Shown here piece after piece: positions 1-13,600 of a stretch of DNA of 64,000 bases; positions within the stretch are counted from its first letter, which is position 1; every line of letters starts with the position of its first letter. The position numbers and the translations under genes are program-made. Origin of the DNA: Apus apus (Eukaryota; Chordata; Aves; Apodiformes; Apodidae). The notes beneath the pieces were generated by a model that ran no database searches, was not told the origin of the DNA, and saw only the letters and a list, made by a program, of their open reading frames with translations. The stretch spans positions 169,600,274-169,664,273 of the forward strand of contig NC_067282.1 of the NCBI RefSeq assembly GCF_020740795.1. The letters run 5' to 3'.

Positions 1-619
1 ATTGCATAGATCCATTCAGATGGTATATAAAATATTGGGCCAAATTCTGCACCTTTTGCTGACAAAAATAGTCCTTACTGACTTCCTAACCTATTGTGAT
101 ACACAGGGCTAGATTTTCTGAAATAACTTTATGTTGCAATATATTTCATATTAGCTCCTAATGCCACAGGCACTTTTAAAACCTTCCATATGTCTAGCTA
201 AAGTATAGTGGATGAGCTTCCTACATTAATAGAGAACATAACCAATCAATTAGTATAAAGACTCTCTCCATAATCACCTGATTTAGTTATACATCATCTG
301 ACTCCAGTGCTACTAATGCAAGACGTTTTTAATAGCAGATATTTGTCAACGAGGCCAAGATTTAATGCAAGTCCTTGTATCTCTCAGTGTAGCTCGCAAG
401 AGCAGCTTGTCTAAAGTGCTCAACACTGACTAAAAAATTTAAATGCAACTTTAAACATGCTATATGCCTCTGAGTGGTGAGCTGGGCCTGCTCTTTGGAC
501 TTAGGCTGGCCATGCCTATGATGCTTAAAGAAGCAGAGCACAGTGTGTTACATGCAGCTGTGTGCAATGTTTGCTCCCTACAGGGGCCACCTTCATTCAC
601 GAGAGGGACTGAGCACCAT

Positions 620-1150
620 CACAGAATCACAGAATCACAGAATTGCTGGAGTTGGAAGGGACCTCTAGAGATCATGTAGTCTAACTCTTCCACTGAAGTA
701 GGATAACCTAGAGCACTTCACACAAGACTGTATCTAGGCAGATTTTTAATATCTCCAGAGATGGAGACTCCACAACCTCCCTGGGCAGCCTGTTCCAGTG
801 CTCTGTCACTCTCCCAGTAAAGAAGTTTTCCCCCATATTTAAATGGAACTTCACATGTTCCAACTTGTACCTGTTGCCCCTTGTTCTGACACTAGGAACT
901 ACTGAGAAGAGCCTATCTCCATCTTACTTGCACCCACCCTTTAGATACTTTAGATATATACATTGATAAGGTCTCCACTCAGCCTTCTCATCTCCAGGCT
1001 AAAAAGTCACAGCTCTTTCAGCTTTTCCTCATAAGACAGATGTTCCAATCCTGCCATCATCTTTGTCATCCTCCTCTGGACTCTCTTCAGTAGCTCCCTG
1101 TCTCTCTAACACAGTGGAGCCCATCACGTAACAACAGTGTCCACTCCACA
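620..1150 (-). mobile_element. CR1 LINE 3' fragment, minus strand
   Basis: The left end is the reverse complement of a CR1 tail: repeated ACAGAATC units, followed by the typical TTGGAAGGGACCTCTAGAG block. The body continues with CR1 3'-end sequence such as CTGGGCAGCCTGTTCCAGTG and CTCATCTCCAGGCT. It is 5'-truncated, as most avian CR1 copies are, and has no intact reading frame. The right boundary is approximate because the sequence diverges after about 1100. Confidence 0.9.
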
Positions 1151-4100
1151 AAAGATATTGCTAATTTAAACTTCAACTTGTTCTGTGGTCATGTATTTCC
1201 TTGCACTGGCAAGTTGCACTTGCGAAAATGTGAGAAGAGAATAATTTTCAGGCAGGCCTTTTTGAATATTAGTGGCCAAGATGATGAGGGTACCAATAAT
1301 AGCATAACCCTTTGCTTCTGCTTGGGATCTGTGGTTGGGCTATGCACATCTCCTTTTTTTCTCACAGGACCATTATTTCATTTCATTTCATTGTGTTGTC
1401 TTTTTCTATGATGATGTCCCACTTCCTGATCTGGGAATCAGTTAAGAATAAGCGGGTAGGGTTAATGGGTGAAGGGCTGATGTTTGCTGACTGATCCTTT
1501 GCAACAGCATGGCTTCTTCCAAAGTGTTTTATCTGGACAAAGCACTAGATACAGTTTACTAGCAGAAAGGGGCTTTTACAGTGTGAAATGATGAAGCAGA
1601 AGTAGTGCATGCCTCTCTCCTTCATCTTGGTCTTAATCTACACCTTCAAGGTTTGATCTTGTCCACATGAAGATGGCTGCTGTTGGGTTCAGTGGGATTA
1701 GGTGGTAGAAACATGCAGAGGGGGTGATACAAGAAAGTGTTTTACAGCCAGTCTGCACAGAAAGAATTGGAAATACCAGGTGCAAGTTCAGGGAGAAGAA
1801 AGATGCAGATGTTGCATTTTCTCTGTTTAGAAATAGGCATCCAAAAATCAATATTCTTTATACATAGCTCTGAAATATGCTGCCTAAGGTGACTTGGATG
1901 CTATAATGATGTGTGTCCTAGAAATCTAATCAATACAACATCTGCTCCAAAGGTCTACCTTAGTTAAAACAGGTGTAACTCCTGACTCCTCAGAACATGG
2001 GTAGCTCCTGCAGAAAGTGAGCACAGACAACCTCTCCAATCAGGCATGCTTATTGAGAATAACATTCCAGGTACAGTTTGCCTGCTAACCAACTTACTGT
2101 AGTAAGTTCTGTCGTTTTATGCCAATTTTATTCATTTTCATCCAATCACCAGCTTTCCTAGGAAACCTGTGCTTAACACTTGGGAATAGATCTACTAGAC
2201 CTGTAGAAATCATGGAGACTAAACCTGTAGGAGGACACTCATGCGTGAAGCCTTTCTGGCCCCTTGTGTTTTGAGTGAGGTAGACTAATACAGATATTCT
2301 CATCTTCCTATGCCAAAAAAAGAAAAATATGCTAGAAATTCACATACTTCACACAATCATCAGAGAGAAATAGAAGAGGAATTTACCACCCAACTGGAAG
2401 TAGACAAACCCCAATTATTTCTACAGTACAGCTTCCTTTTTAAAAAACATTTACATCTGAACTCAATTTAAACCAAATCTGATTGAAACAATCAGTTCAA
2501 AGGCAGGATTGCTTTGCCATCAGTCGTATTTATGGACACTGGTTAAAATGTTCTGTGTATGCTTGAGATCTCCTTTCAGGTAAATATCTACTTTCTTCAA
2601 TTCAGACCTTTAGTGTAAGATCTTAGCACTACCAGCATACTGTGTAGTGACAATCCCACATCAGCAAACCCCAAGCCTTGGAACTGGGGGAAATGTCTGG
2701 TAAAAAGGAGAGCATTTTATGTTAAAAAATAGGTTTTTAAATGTTTCTTTTTGAGGGGTGAAGAAACTGCCTGTCCAAACCCACCATTCAAATGCAGCAT
2801 GGTGCCACTTAGTACTTTTATATAATAGATCAGTGAGATGCTTTAGTTTGAAAGCAGTATCTGTGACTTTAGAGAGCCATTCCGCACTCAGAAGCAAAGG
2901 CATATGCATCTGTGTTTTTTTAAGAAAGGTTACTCTTAATGAGCCTGCAGAGAAGCTATTTCTGAGAGGGGCATATTTGAGTGCAGAGCTATTATTCCTA
3001 ACAAATTACTCATATTGCATCATCAACATGAAACAATGAAACTAATTTGCTCTCACGCATACTGGTGTAACTCCACTGGGCCTGGTTTGCTGGCATGCCT
3101 GCGCCTGGAAGAGATACCTCGGAAAAGCCAGTCATAGCCCAAGCCGCTCTATTCTCCAAACTGGACAGCAGCTGGGGATGAGACAGGATGGGATGGGAGC
3201 ACTGCAGGATCAGCCACCTCCGTCCCCGCCTTTCCTCTTCCCATGCGCCGAGGGGTACGTGGCAGCTTGGTGCCGGGCAGGAGCTCCCCTGGGAGAGGGC
3301 AGTCAGCTCAGGAGACCAGCTGTTTCCCACCTCCCTTTGTACTACTGGGATGATGCAAAGGAGGGAAGCAAGTATTGAATCAGATGGAATCACTCCCCTT
3401 TCCAAGCATAAAAGAGTTGCAGAAGCCTATTGGTTCTTATGCCTGCAGAAAAGTAAAAAAGAGATGAAAACATTTTGGTAGAGTTTGGAGAAAGATGCTT
3501 TTCTACTCTGTTCAAATCACACATTGGTCTATGTCCTGATTGACTTTTGCAGTATTAACATTTTAAAATCATATTTTTTAATTGAAATGGGCTGGAACAA
3601 ACTTCTGTTCTCGGTCCTGGATTGCGCCAGAGTTCACAAGTGGGTTTCTTTTGCAACCCAAATCAAAACACTGAAGACAAAACACACACATTTTAATTCA
3701 AACAGTGCTCTCAATGAGGTTTCCAACAAAACACCACACTTGACAAAGTGTGGTTCTACTTCACATTTCCATGCAGAGAGTTAAAATCAAAATCTGGCCT
3801 TGGCATTCGAGCCTGCCTCCAGTTTAGATCAGGAGTTTTGACACTGATCCATGTCTAAGACTAGAATTTCTTTCTGTTTCTTCTATCAAGAAAACCTCAT
3901 CATCTCATCATCTTTGCAATGTTATGCTCATGTATAAACTGTAGAGTGAAAAAGTAAAACTAATAATTAAATTAGCATAAATGTGATCTACTAAGCATCA
4001 TTATCTGAGCAGTTCTTTCCCCTTCCCCCACGTGCCAGCTCATTCCCAAGTATTGTAGGGCAACACAGAGGCTGGTCTACAAAACAGCACCTGAGGAAAG

Positions 4101-5011
4101 CAGCTGTAGTACACTAGGGCCAGTTTAATCTTTACATGTGTGTTCATAGCTGGGGTGGATGAGGATGAGAAAGCTATGTGGGCAGAGAAGTAATTGGAAG
4201 TAATCACAAAACAGACTTACAGAAGTGAAACGATGCATGCAAGTAGGCTCTGGAGATTAAAGATATTTGGGTTGGGAGAAAAGCTTTAATTGGAATTGAC
4301 CTTGTAAAACATACTCCCTTATGTTCAGGCTTATAAACATGGGTGGGCCGGCTGATCTATTTAAAAATGCCTGGTTCACATTAACCACCCAGTTTTTAGA
4401 GTCAGTTTTTAGATGCCTGGTGGTATCACCGAGAACAAATGACGGTGTTTGAATATCGATCCAGCGCACTGGCAGTTAGTGGAAATGAGCACAGATGTTG
4501 TGCGTAGCACCTCAGACAGCACTATCAGGCAGTGTTTTGACATAAGAGAACACTTTCCTTCAGGAAAATAGAATACCAATAATTCAACTGCTGCTACAAG
4601 GACAACAGATTTCTGGTTGCTGGTCTCTAGATACATGTTTAGAAAGTACAGACGTTACAGAGAAAGATGCAATAGCTGCGAGATTCTCCCAGGTAGATCT
4701 GGTCAAAATTAATTCCTTTGATGTAACACAGATGCAAATGCAACAGGCCCATCACTACCAAACCAGCTGTTCTGCTCAGGAAAGCTGTGCAGAAAAGAAA
4801 CACTGTTATCTTTTTGCACTCTGGGTGGGGGCATGCCCATGGCTGGGCAAAGCAGATTTTTATGAGGAAGTCCAGGGATGACCTTGTTGGGCTCCAGCTG
4901 CAATGATGAGTTCCTCTCCCTGACTTCTTCGGCCTCTGAAGTAGCACACACCAATCGTCTGTGAAATAGACCAAATTCCAGCCTCTCTTCAGAAAGGAGG
5001 AGCATGAATAT

Positions 5012-5435
5012 GCTGGAGTACCTCTTCCAGGAGGACTACCTGAGAGAGCTGGGGCTGTTCAGCCTGGAGAAGGCTCTGGGGAGACCTTCTAGCAGCCTTC
5101 CAGTACCTGAAAGGGACCTACAGGAAAGCTGGGGAGTGACTTTTTACAAGGGCATGTAATGATAGGATGAGGGGGGAAGAGTTTTAAACTGAAAGAAGGT
5201 AGTTAGATTAGATATTAGGAAGAAATTATTTACTGTGAGGGTGGTGAGACGCTGGCACTGGTTGCCCAGGGAAGTTGTGGTTGCCTCATCCCTGAAAGTG
5301 TTCAAGTCCAGCCTGGATCTGAGCAACTTGGTCTAGTGGATAGTGTCCCTGCCCTTCACAGGAGGGTTGGAACTAGATGATCTTTAAGGTTCCTTCCAAG
5401 CTAAACCATTCAACGATTCTGTGATTCTATGAATA
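5012..5435 (+). mobile_element. CR1 LINE 3' fragment, plus strand
   Basis: This is a 5'-truncated CR1 copy of about 420 bp. It starts in the block that reads as GAGAGAGCTGGGGCTGTTCA and GCCTGGAGAAGGCTC, and ends in the tail GATTCTGTGATTCTATGAA. The 3' tail repeats fix the orientation. It is non-coding and sits in the intergenic region before MDM1. Confidence 0.92.
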
Positions 5436-7588
5436 CTGTATGTTTTGAAGTTGCAGAGTTTTGATCATACGTCCCTGCTGTGCGCTGGTAGGCCCATTCT
5501 GGTTTGATTTGGCAAATACTGAGTCCCGTTATTCACTCTCTGCCTTTCCAGGTGCTGTTTCAAGGTTTGCTTCCTGGGCTGTTCCCCTGCATTGGCTGTG
5601 CCCCTGCAACTGCCGTGGGGCCACGTCAGCCCGATGCCTCACAAGGGCTGGGAGCTGCCAGTGGGAAACAGGGTCAGAACAAGCTCTGGCTCCACAAAGC
5701 AGGAGAAAAGGATGGCAAAGCACCTCGGACTGAGCAGAAAGCCTGCTCCAAGCAAAGACCCTTGAACAAGATCCTGCCCGTGTGCAAGCTTTTAGCTCCC
5801 GGGCTTCTGTGGCTATTAGCATGTGTTTCTAAGTGCCATACCATGGTTAAATTGCATATAATTGACAAGTCCAAGTCAACTGCAGTCCTTCTCAGGCAAG
5901 GGACTTACAGTGTGGGAATTCTCATATGTGCTTTAGAAAAGTTTGAGAACTGTTGACTGAAACTCGTGCTGATGACAAATCAAGTTTTGGCAAAAGAAAG
6001 ATTTTCTCAGAAATAGTTTGCTTTCTTCTATGTTATATAAAAAAGAACACTTCCCCCTTTTTGAACTCATTGGCCAAAATTGAGAACTTTCTTTGTTTTC
6101 TGCCAAAAATCAAGTTTCCTGTAAGGAAACTCTTTCTTAACATAGCAAGCAGTTTCTGACTGGCTTCATGTGTATAACCTCTGTCACCATAGTGTAGCAT
6201 CACACTTCCAGGAAACCAAACCAAATTCACATTTGACATGAATGACTCAGGAACTTACCTAAGAGCGACGTATTAAAACATGTTGTCTATGTAAGAAATG
6301 GGAATTGTTAAAAGTATTTTTAAAAAAGTAGTCACTGATCTTTCACTCCCTTCAACTTCAGACTCCCTTAAAATCCTTTGACAAGCCTCAATTATTTTTC
6401 AGCCAATCTTTTATTGCTAATCTCTGTGCAGGCTTTCAAAGTGGATGCTGTCCAGAAATCCTATTACAATAAATTTACTGTATTAGAAAAATCTGAGGAG
6501 GAAACAAGATACGGTCATATAATTAAGTCTGACTGTTCTCCATTGCCAGCCTTTCATCCAGACCTTTGTTTATTGTCATCTTATCCTGCACTTAATCTTA
6601 TTTAAAGCATAGGTGCTTTAGTACAAGGACCTTCCATTTTCTTTATTTTGAGTGCTTCTGCATATATGATACCACATTTCAAACACATATCCTCTCTCTT
6701 TCCACATCTGTGATGCTGTACAAATAAAAACTTGTTCCAAAAGCTTAACCAAGATTTATAAGCCTAACCAGAACACATTTCTGTAGCTCTCAGTCTCCTT
6801 TGCTGTGAACAGCAAGGCCAGCTTTTCCATATTTTAACAGAGATCAATATAATAATTATCTTAAAATACTGCTTAAAGTAATGGATTATAAATTAGCATA
6901 TCTGAATTAAAAATCCACAGTATATTAGAGTGCATATCGCTACAGAAATCTTGAGGATCACTTGCGTTAATTGTAAGTATCTTGGGATCTCTAATACCTA
7001 CTTGGAGAGCCATTGGAGGCTTCCAGATGGACATCACGCTCAGAGGACACTGTGAGAGCAGCTCCTCCCAGACCTGCAGTGCAGTGTCAGTGCTGGCCTG
7101 GAGGCAGAGCAGTGCTGAGACGCTTCGGTTTACAACCTTGAGGTTTAAAAGCAAGGTTGCACCAAGTGAGCTGTGTAGCCGTGGCCAGAGGGAATGGGAC
7201 AGCAGTGGCAGCCAGCTAGCCACATTTTTATGGTGCGGTCCTGGCTGTCCACATCAGTAACTCCAAGTGAGAAAAAAAAATTGGCTTTAAATACCTGGCT
7301 GCAGAAATACAGAGGAAAAAAAAAACAAAACAACTAGTTGTAATGGATTTTCATTTTTCCCAGAGAGAGGAGGCAAGGCAGCAGCAGTTCTGTTTAAAAA
7401 ACATCCCCCTTCCCTTGTTATCTACAAGACTTGTGCAAACCAGCATGAAGTGGGCTTTCCAGAAGACTCCTGTGCTGATGGCTAGCGTGGTGGTGACAGC
7501 TTTTTCGCTTCCTGGATGGCAGCTATTCAGCAAAGCATTGAATGTTTCAGCCCTTTTCCTGACATGTTCTCTGCTGCATCAGGTTCGT

Positions 7589-7600
7589 GCCACCTAGTGG
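7589..7600 (-). promoter_or_regulatory. Candidate CTCF binding core
   Basis: On the minus strand these bases read CCACTAGGTGGC, which matches all 12 positions of the CTCF core consensus CCASYAGRKGGC. The site is in unique intergenic DNA 11 kb before the MDM1 start codon and is not inside a recognised repeat. A consensus match alone does not prove binding; occupancy is an inference. Confidence 0.5.
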
Positions 7601-10600
7601 TGACAGTCCCACCGGCAAGGCAGATGGTGGTTTTCACATCTCTTCACGAAAAACCGTAATAATCTGAGTATTCTTTCAAATGATAAAGCTCAACGTTCTA
7701 GATTATTAATCGGTATCCTGAATGCTCTGGTAAGCTTTGTCTTTCACCTCCAAACTGCACATCCATCCTTACAAGACTCCAGATGATATCCCAGACTTCA
7801 GTGAAAGAAAATGCCAAAGGCAAGCATCAACATCTGTAAATCTGCCTGCCCACTCCAGCTGGCCTCTGTCTGGGTCTTGAAGCCAGAGGCAACGCAGTAA
7901 CAAACCAGAAGAATAGAGAAGTGCTTGACTCAGGCAGTTCTCACTCATTGATTCTTCTTCATCTGCAGTTGTCAACAGTCCATGCATTGCTTGGAAGCCC
8001 TGAAAGGTGTATCTTTAAAAAATGAACGTTTCCAAGTAGCTCTATTTAATTGATTTTGTATTTCACTTTGATTTATGATTATTGTATAAACTTTACCTGG
8101 AACAGATCAGCTTAACAACCAGTTGTCAGCAAACCTGCAGTAAATTTTAAATTAAAATTCCTCCATTTGTCTTTTGTTCCATGACATTTTCAGCCTTGCT
8201 TAAACAAAGTATTATTAAAGATTTCTCATCTCTTTTGTTGTATAATTTAATTCAGGGAGGGAGAAAACGGACAACATCTATCTACACTGCAGCATTGGAG
8301 TTCTACCAGGAATGAATCTGGACCAGCAGATTTATTGACCAAAACACAACAGAAGAAATTGTTGACTTCAGTCTTTCTGCACTGAGCAAGCCACTGAACA
8401 GACTGGAGTTTTAATTAATAGATTGCAGTGGAAAATTTCTAGTATTGTACATTCGTGTGCAGTTTAATGGATTCAGGCCAATGCTGAAGAGAAAGGTAGA
8501 ACTCAAGCTTTCAGAGAAACTGTCATGTCACAAAATCTGCATTGTCCCCATTCAGGGATCAAAGATTCAGCTTGCCCTAGTGAGGAGGTAGGAAGCAACC
8601 TGAAACCCTGGGCTGCTTCACAACTCACTCCCCAGGTGGACAGAAAAATAGGACACTTCTGCTACTCTTTTCTGGAAACTCTTAGGAGATTAGCTTTAAA
8701 TTAATATTGGGATAGCTTTTGTTAATATGTAACCTTTAGTCCAGCACCTCAGTAGTTGCTCCTGCTCTCTTATGTGATGTGAGATGCCCAGTCTCTTTTT
8801 CTGCCATGCATCCTTCTTCCAGCAAGCCTTCTGCCTTTGGGATTAGCCAAAGTGCCCAGGAAGCAAACGTAACTTCTGAGTCTAAAAGAAGTGATACTAT
8901 GCCAATAAAGGCTTGTAGACACTTTGTCAGTGCTTCTTAATTAATCCAATTCAAAATATAATGAGAAGTATGTCTGAGAGATGAATTCTCAATGAATGTA
9001 AAAATGGATTAGAAAAGCATCATTGGTTTAGGATTAAATATTGTATAGACAGAATTGTTGTGATAAATATGTCTTCTTCAGGCTGTCTTAATACTATGCT
9101 GTCAGTCATCAGTGTGTGTCAGGGGTAGAGCAAGTGCACATGCAAAAAGTTTAGGAGGAGAATCACTTGGAAGAGCTGCTAGAGCTAAATTTTCAAGTTA
9201 AAGTGAGGGTAGACACAGGACATAATGAACGTAACATCTGCTTTAACAGCAAACTGTTTATTTGATGATGACTGTGTTTGGGAGGCAGATAATGATATGA
9301 GTTGAAAAAAAAATATCAAATATTAACTCTCAAATAATTTTTCTAAACTTGAAAATGCAATAACTTCACAGAGACTGCCAGCATGAGCCATGCTTAAAGG
9401 AGAGATCCAAAACGGAGAGAAAACAAAAAACACCCATTTTCTCAAGCAAGGCCAATACACCAGCTGTGAAAATGCAATCAAGCTGCATTGCCTTCTTGGA
9501 TCCTGGTGCTACTGTTCAATTAAAATATCAAATGATTTTCAAACTTCTTTTTGATATTATGTCTACCAAGTCTAACATCTGATAAAATCAGAACAGCCCA
9601 AGACTCTCTTATTTCTTTAATATTAACCCAACAACAGAAGTAAAGTTTTTTGGAAATTTGAATCTCTTCAACTGGAAAATGTAGACTTTTTGCATCAGGT
9701 GATATTACATACAATATTTAACTTCCAAATATTTCCACATTGTAGTGTACCCATCAGAGAAAATACTCCATGGGAGTTTAATGCCACACTGGAGGCTACA
9801 TGTGAATATAAAGCTATTTGCTACTGCTCAGAATTGCTTTGTCCTGGACACTTTTCTTGAAATATGACATGGGATATAGTGTTCTGCTTGTCTTGGTGGC
9901 CTCAACAGTTTTGCAAATGGATGTTAATTACTCACAAATAAACTGTCTTTACCATGCTGTTACATGGGAGACTGTACAGTCAGGGAGGTATTCACACATT
10001 AAAAAAAAACAGACCTGAGGACCAAAGGGATATTCTGAAAATGTTAACTCTACTTTTTTGCACATGCAACTCCAAAAGCAAATAGAAGCTTTCAGAATAA
10101 GTCAGCCAAAAGAATGAGTTTTTTCCTATTTGTTTCTATTTTGAAATGGGTATTTAAAAATCTACCTACTACTCATATGGCTTCTTTCCTGCAACTTTTA
10201 AATCCCAATGGGGGTAAAGAACTGCTTTGCTGTGCTGCGAGAATTTCAACTCAGTTATGCCACCAGGAGTGGTGGAACACCTGCCTGAACTAACCTTTAA
10301 AAATAATTAAGTACCACCCCTGTTGATTTTAATTCACCGTGATACTGCTCTTTACACTAATGCTTTCACCATCCCTGTCTCCAGGACAGCGCTTCCTCCT
10401 CATGAGGTAATCAGGAATGTTGTTCCTTACATCAGTTGAACTTTCTGGACATGACATTAACAAATGTATCTCTTTTCTGGATGTTGCAACTGAGGGCTGG
10501 ATTTTGAGGGCTCACTCCAAATGATGATGGCGAGGGCCAGCACATCTGCAGGTGGAGAGCTATACATTTTGATCTCAAAACTTTTTGCTGGAATTTCAGA

Positions 10601-13600
10601 TTTCAGATTTTAAAAAATACAAAATTTATTGAGATTTTAGGTGGGACAGTCTATTTACTTCAGAAAAAGCTTTGCCAGAATTCACAACTACAGACTGCTC
10701 CCCTGAAGGACATGAAGCCACTGCTCACACAAGCCAAGTTCAAGCCACTGACCAGAACATAAAAGGTTTTAATACATAATCCTTTTTAAATCTCTTAGCA
10801 AAGATGATCAGCCAATGACCCTATGGCTAGATCTGGCCTGCAAAGCATTTAATCTGGTCTGTGGAAAGAAAAGAGAGACCTTCAGCAGACCATGAGGTTG
10901 CTGAGGTTGCTCCATTGATTCAGTGAGAGCTACTTGTGAGAAGGAAATTGCAGGATTTGGTTTCAGGTACTGCCATGGAAAGAAAAAACTCTAATGAAAT
11001 TATCTTTGGAAGTGTACCACTGCAAGTCAGGTATTTTGAAGTGAATCCAACATATCATATTTAATTGCATATATTTACTAAAAGCTGTTAAGTACTGAAT
11101 GCTCTGGTTTGTCTGAAACTGAAAAGGCATCCAAGACTAAATTGATTGAAACTTGATTTTTGGGCACTGAGACTGAGCAGCTGTGATAAGGACCAGATTG
11201 TTGGTTGGGTGGCATTTTCCTTTCCAGCAATATTGGGAGCTTTAGATTTTGCTACAGATTGAAAGAGGATACTACAAAGAATCATGCCTGTGCAGACCAG
11301 CTGTAAACATGACAAGGCCCACTGTGCCCTTTTTGTAAAAGCCCCGAGAGCATCACCACACTGGGAGGTCTGGCTGCCAGGGCTTGGGGACAACAGAGAG
11401 TCAGTGGGAGAGGCCCCCAAGCAGAGCTGCAGGGAGGCTGTAACTGAGACCTACACTTGGCCTCAGGGAACTGTTCCAGCTGAGGCTACCCTGCTTGGTC
11501 CCTGCCTGAGTGATAGCTCCCACTGTGCTGTTGTCTGTCCTCAGCACATCCCCATGCAGTGGTTTTCCTTTAGCTGGGAAAGCACAGAGTGAGAATCAAC
11601 TGCACAGGTCCTGAATTTGGTGAATCCAGCTTAGCACGTCCACAAAGAGCAACAGGGGCCACCAGGCCCATTCCTGGGACCACCAGGGGTAGGGACAGGC
11701 TCAGACTGTAGCTCCATGCCTGCCTCCCATGCAGGCAACCCAAAGACTGATGCTGTCTTCAGCCAGAGATGGATAAGGTCCTCCAGGAACACCCTCACCT
11801 TGCTCAGTTTCCTGATGGACATTATCTGTAGGAATTAATTTTCTGAAGAACCTTGAGATACCTGTGTCACAATGATTTCATATCTGCCCTAGAAGGGACT
11901 TCAGGATTTTTGCTGACTGCTGTTTACACAAAACTCTATTAGAATAGTGTTCCGGTGTCCTACAGACAGGGAAGGAGGTAGGAAACAGCTGCACTGGTAA
12001 TTATGAGATTTCTCTGTGCTCATATGTATGCCAAACAGAAGAGAGGCTGAGACAACTAAGAACCTCAGTTTTAGTAAGGACATGCTGACAAGATCATTAA
12101 GATCTGATTTGTCTCATGCTAGATCACTGACCAGTTCTTGCCCCAATGGATGGGGCAGGAACATGTGATGGCAACTCTGGTGAATTACCCAGGGTATACA
12201 ATTTGGTATCTATACTGGCTTTATATTGCCTGGGGGGAACTGGCAGTGTCTAGTCTGGCCTAAAACTGATGTGGCATGGACAGAATATACACAAACCAAT
12301 GCAAGCCAGAACATTTTTTAGCACATTCAAATCACCTGCCTGTGGCACTTAGACCCATAAGGCTTCAGTGTTTTGGTGCAGTATTCAGTGCCTTAAAATA
12401 TTCTTGTGTATTGCCTAACATAATCCCAACTGAAAAGCTGAGCTGCACTAACTGAAGGCTTACACAGGGTGTTCAGAAGCTCTTGTCCTTATAAACAGCC
12501 CATCAGAACCAGGTACGAAGTCAAACGGATTCCTTGCAATACCTAAATACAGCTAAGAGACATATTTATATCAGCTGCTGTGTGCGCCTAGTGCAGACAA
12601 ATGCCAGGAGAATAAGGAGTTATTCAGGCTGGCAGTAGTCCAGGACTATGAGATCCTCCGTGCTGCAGATTTGTGTTGGGATATCTACTGAGGGCAGCTA
12701 GAGCAGGGCTTGTTCAGATGTCCTGCTTACTATATTTACTGGCACTCGTTGAGGGGAGACAAGTTTCTAAATCTGGCTTTCAAAAACCTTTAAAGCCACG
12801 TACCATCACTGGCAGGGACCCTGGTGGCAGCAGCAGTGGTGGCCACTGCTACTGACAGTAGGTCCTGTACCTGACTGCATTGAGGTGAATGCATGAACAC
12901 AGTGTGGGATCCTCTCTGCTATACTACCATAACCAATGCCTTCACATCACCTTATTAGAAGGCACTGAAACTAGTCAAGCAATTGTGCGCATCAAATCTA
13001 GTTTGCCTAGACGTGATGTAGCTGGCACAGTAATACCTAACAATCTTTGTGGTTCGTGGATAAATGTATGTTTGTATGTGTTACTGCTGGAGCATTATTC
13101 TTAATCCTGTGGGCTGGCAGGAGTCAGGAGGGAAGAAGCAACTATTGAAAAAGGCTGAAGAATTTAAGTCTGCTCTGTGTTTAGTATAGGTATATTATCA
13201 AGCTATACCAGTGAAGGCTTGCCATCTGCTGATATTTTCTTTAACAAAAGTGAAAACAAGATGAACAAGGACATTCCTTCACATTCCAGTTACTTGAGGG
13301 TTAATGGATAAAACAGCAGGTAAAAGAGTTGCTATGGCTCACAATCTTGAGAATTACTACCACTTTATAAATATAGTTCTGTGTATCTCTGTGACAGAAA
13401 GTCATCACCGCTGCAATTGCTGCAATGACCCCAGACACTGGCAAAGGCCAGATGCATATTACAGAGGAATATGCAGCTTCTCCAGATCCCATCAGCAAGG
13501 CAGAAAGGGGGTAACAAGCTGTCTCTCTGGAGCCAGCTACCCTGGTATCTGCAGTGAATGAGTTCATGATAATGAGGAGGAATATATGATCTGTGCAAAT

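Noticed and set aside
11284-11592. 102-codon plus-strand frame in the upstream intergenic DNA
   Set aside because: It has no recognisable domain, no splice or promoter context, and an overlapping minus frame of similar length.
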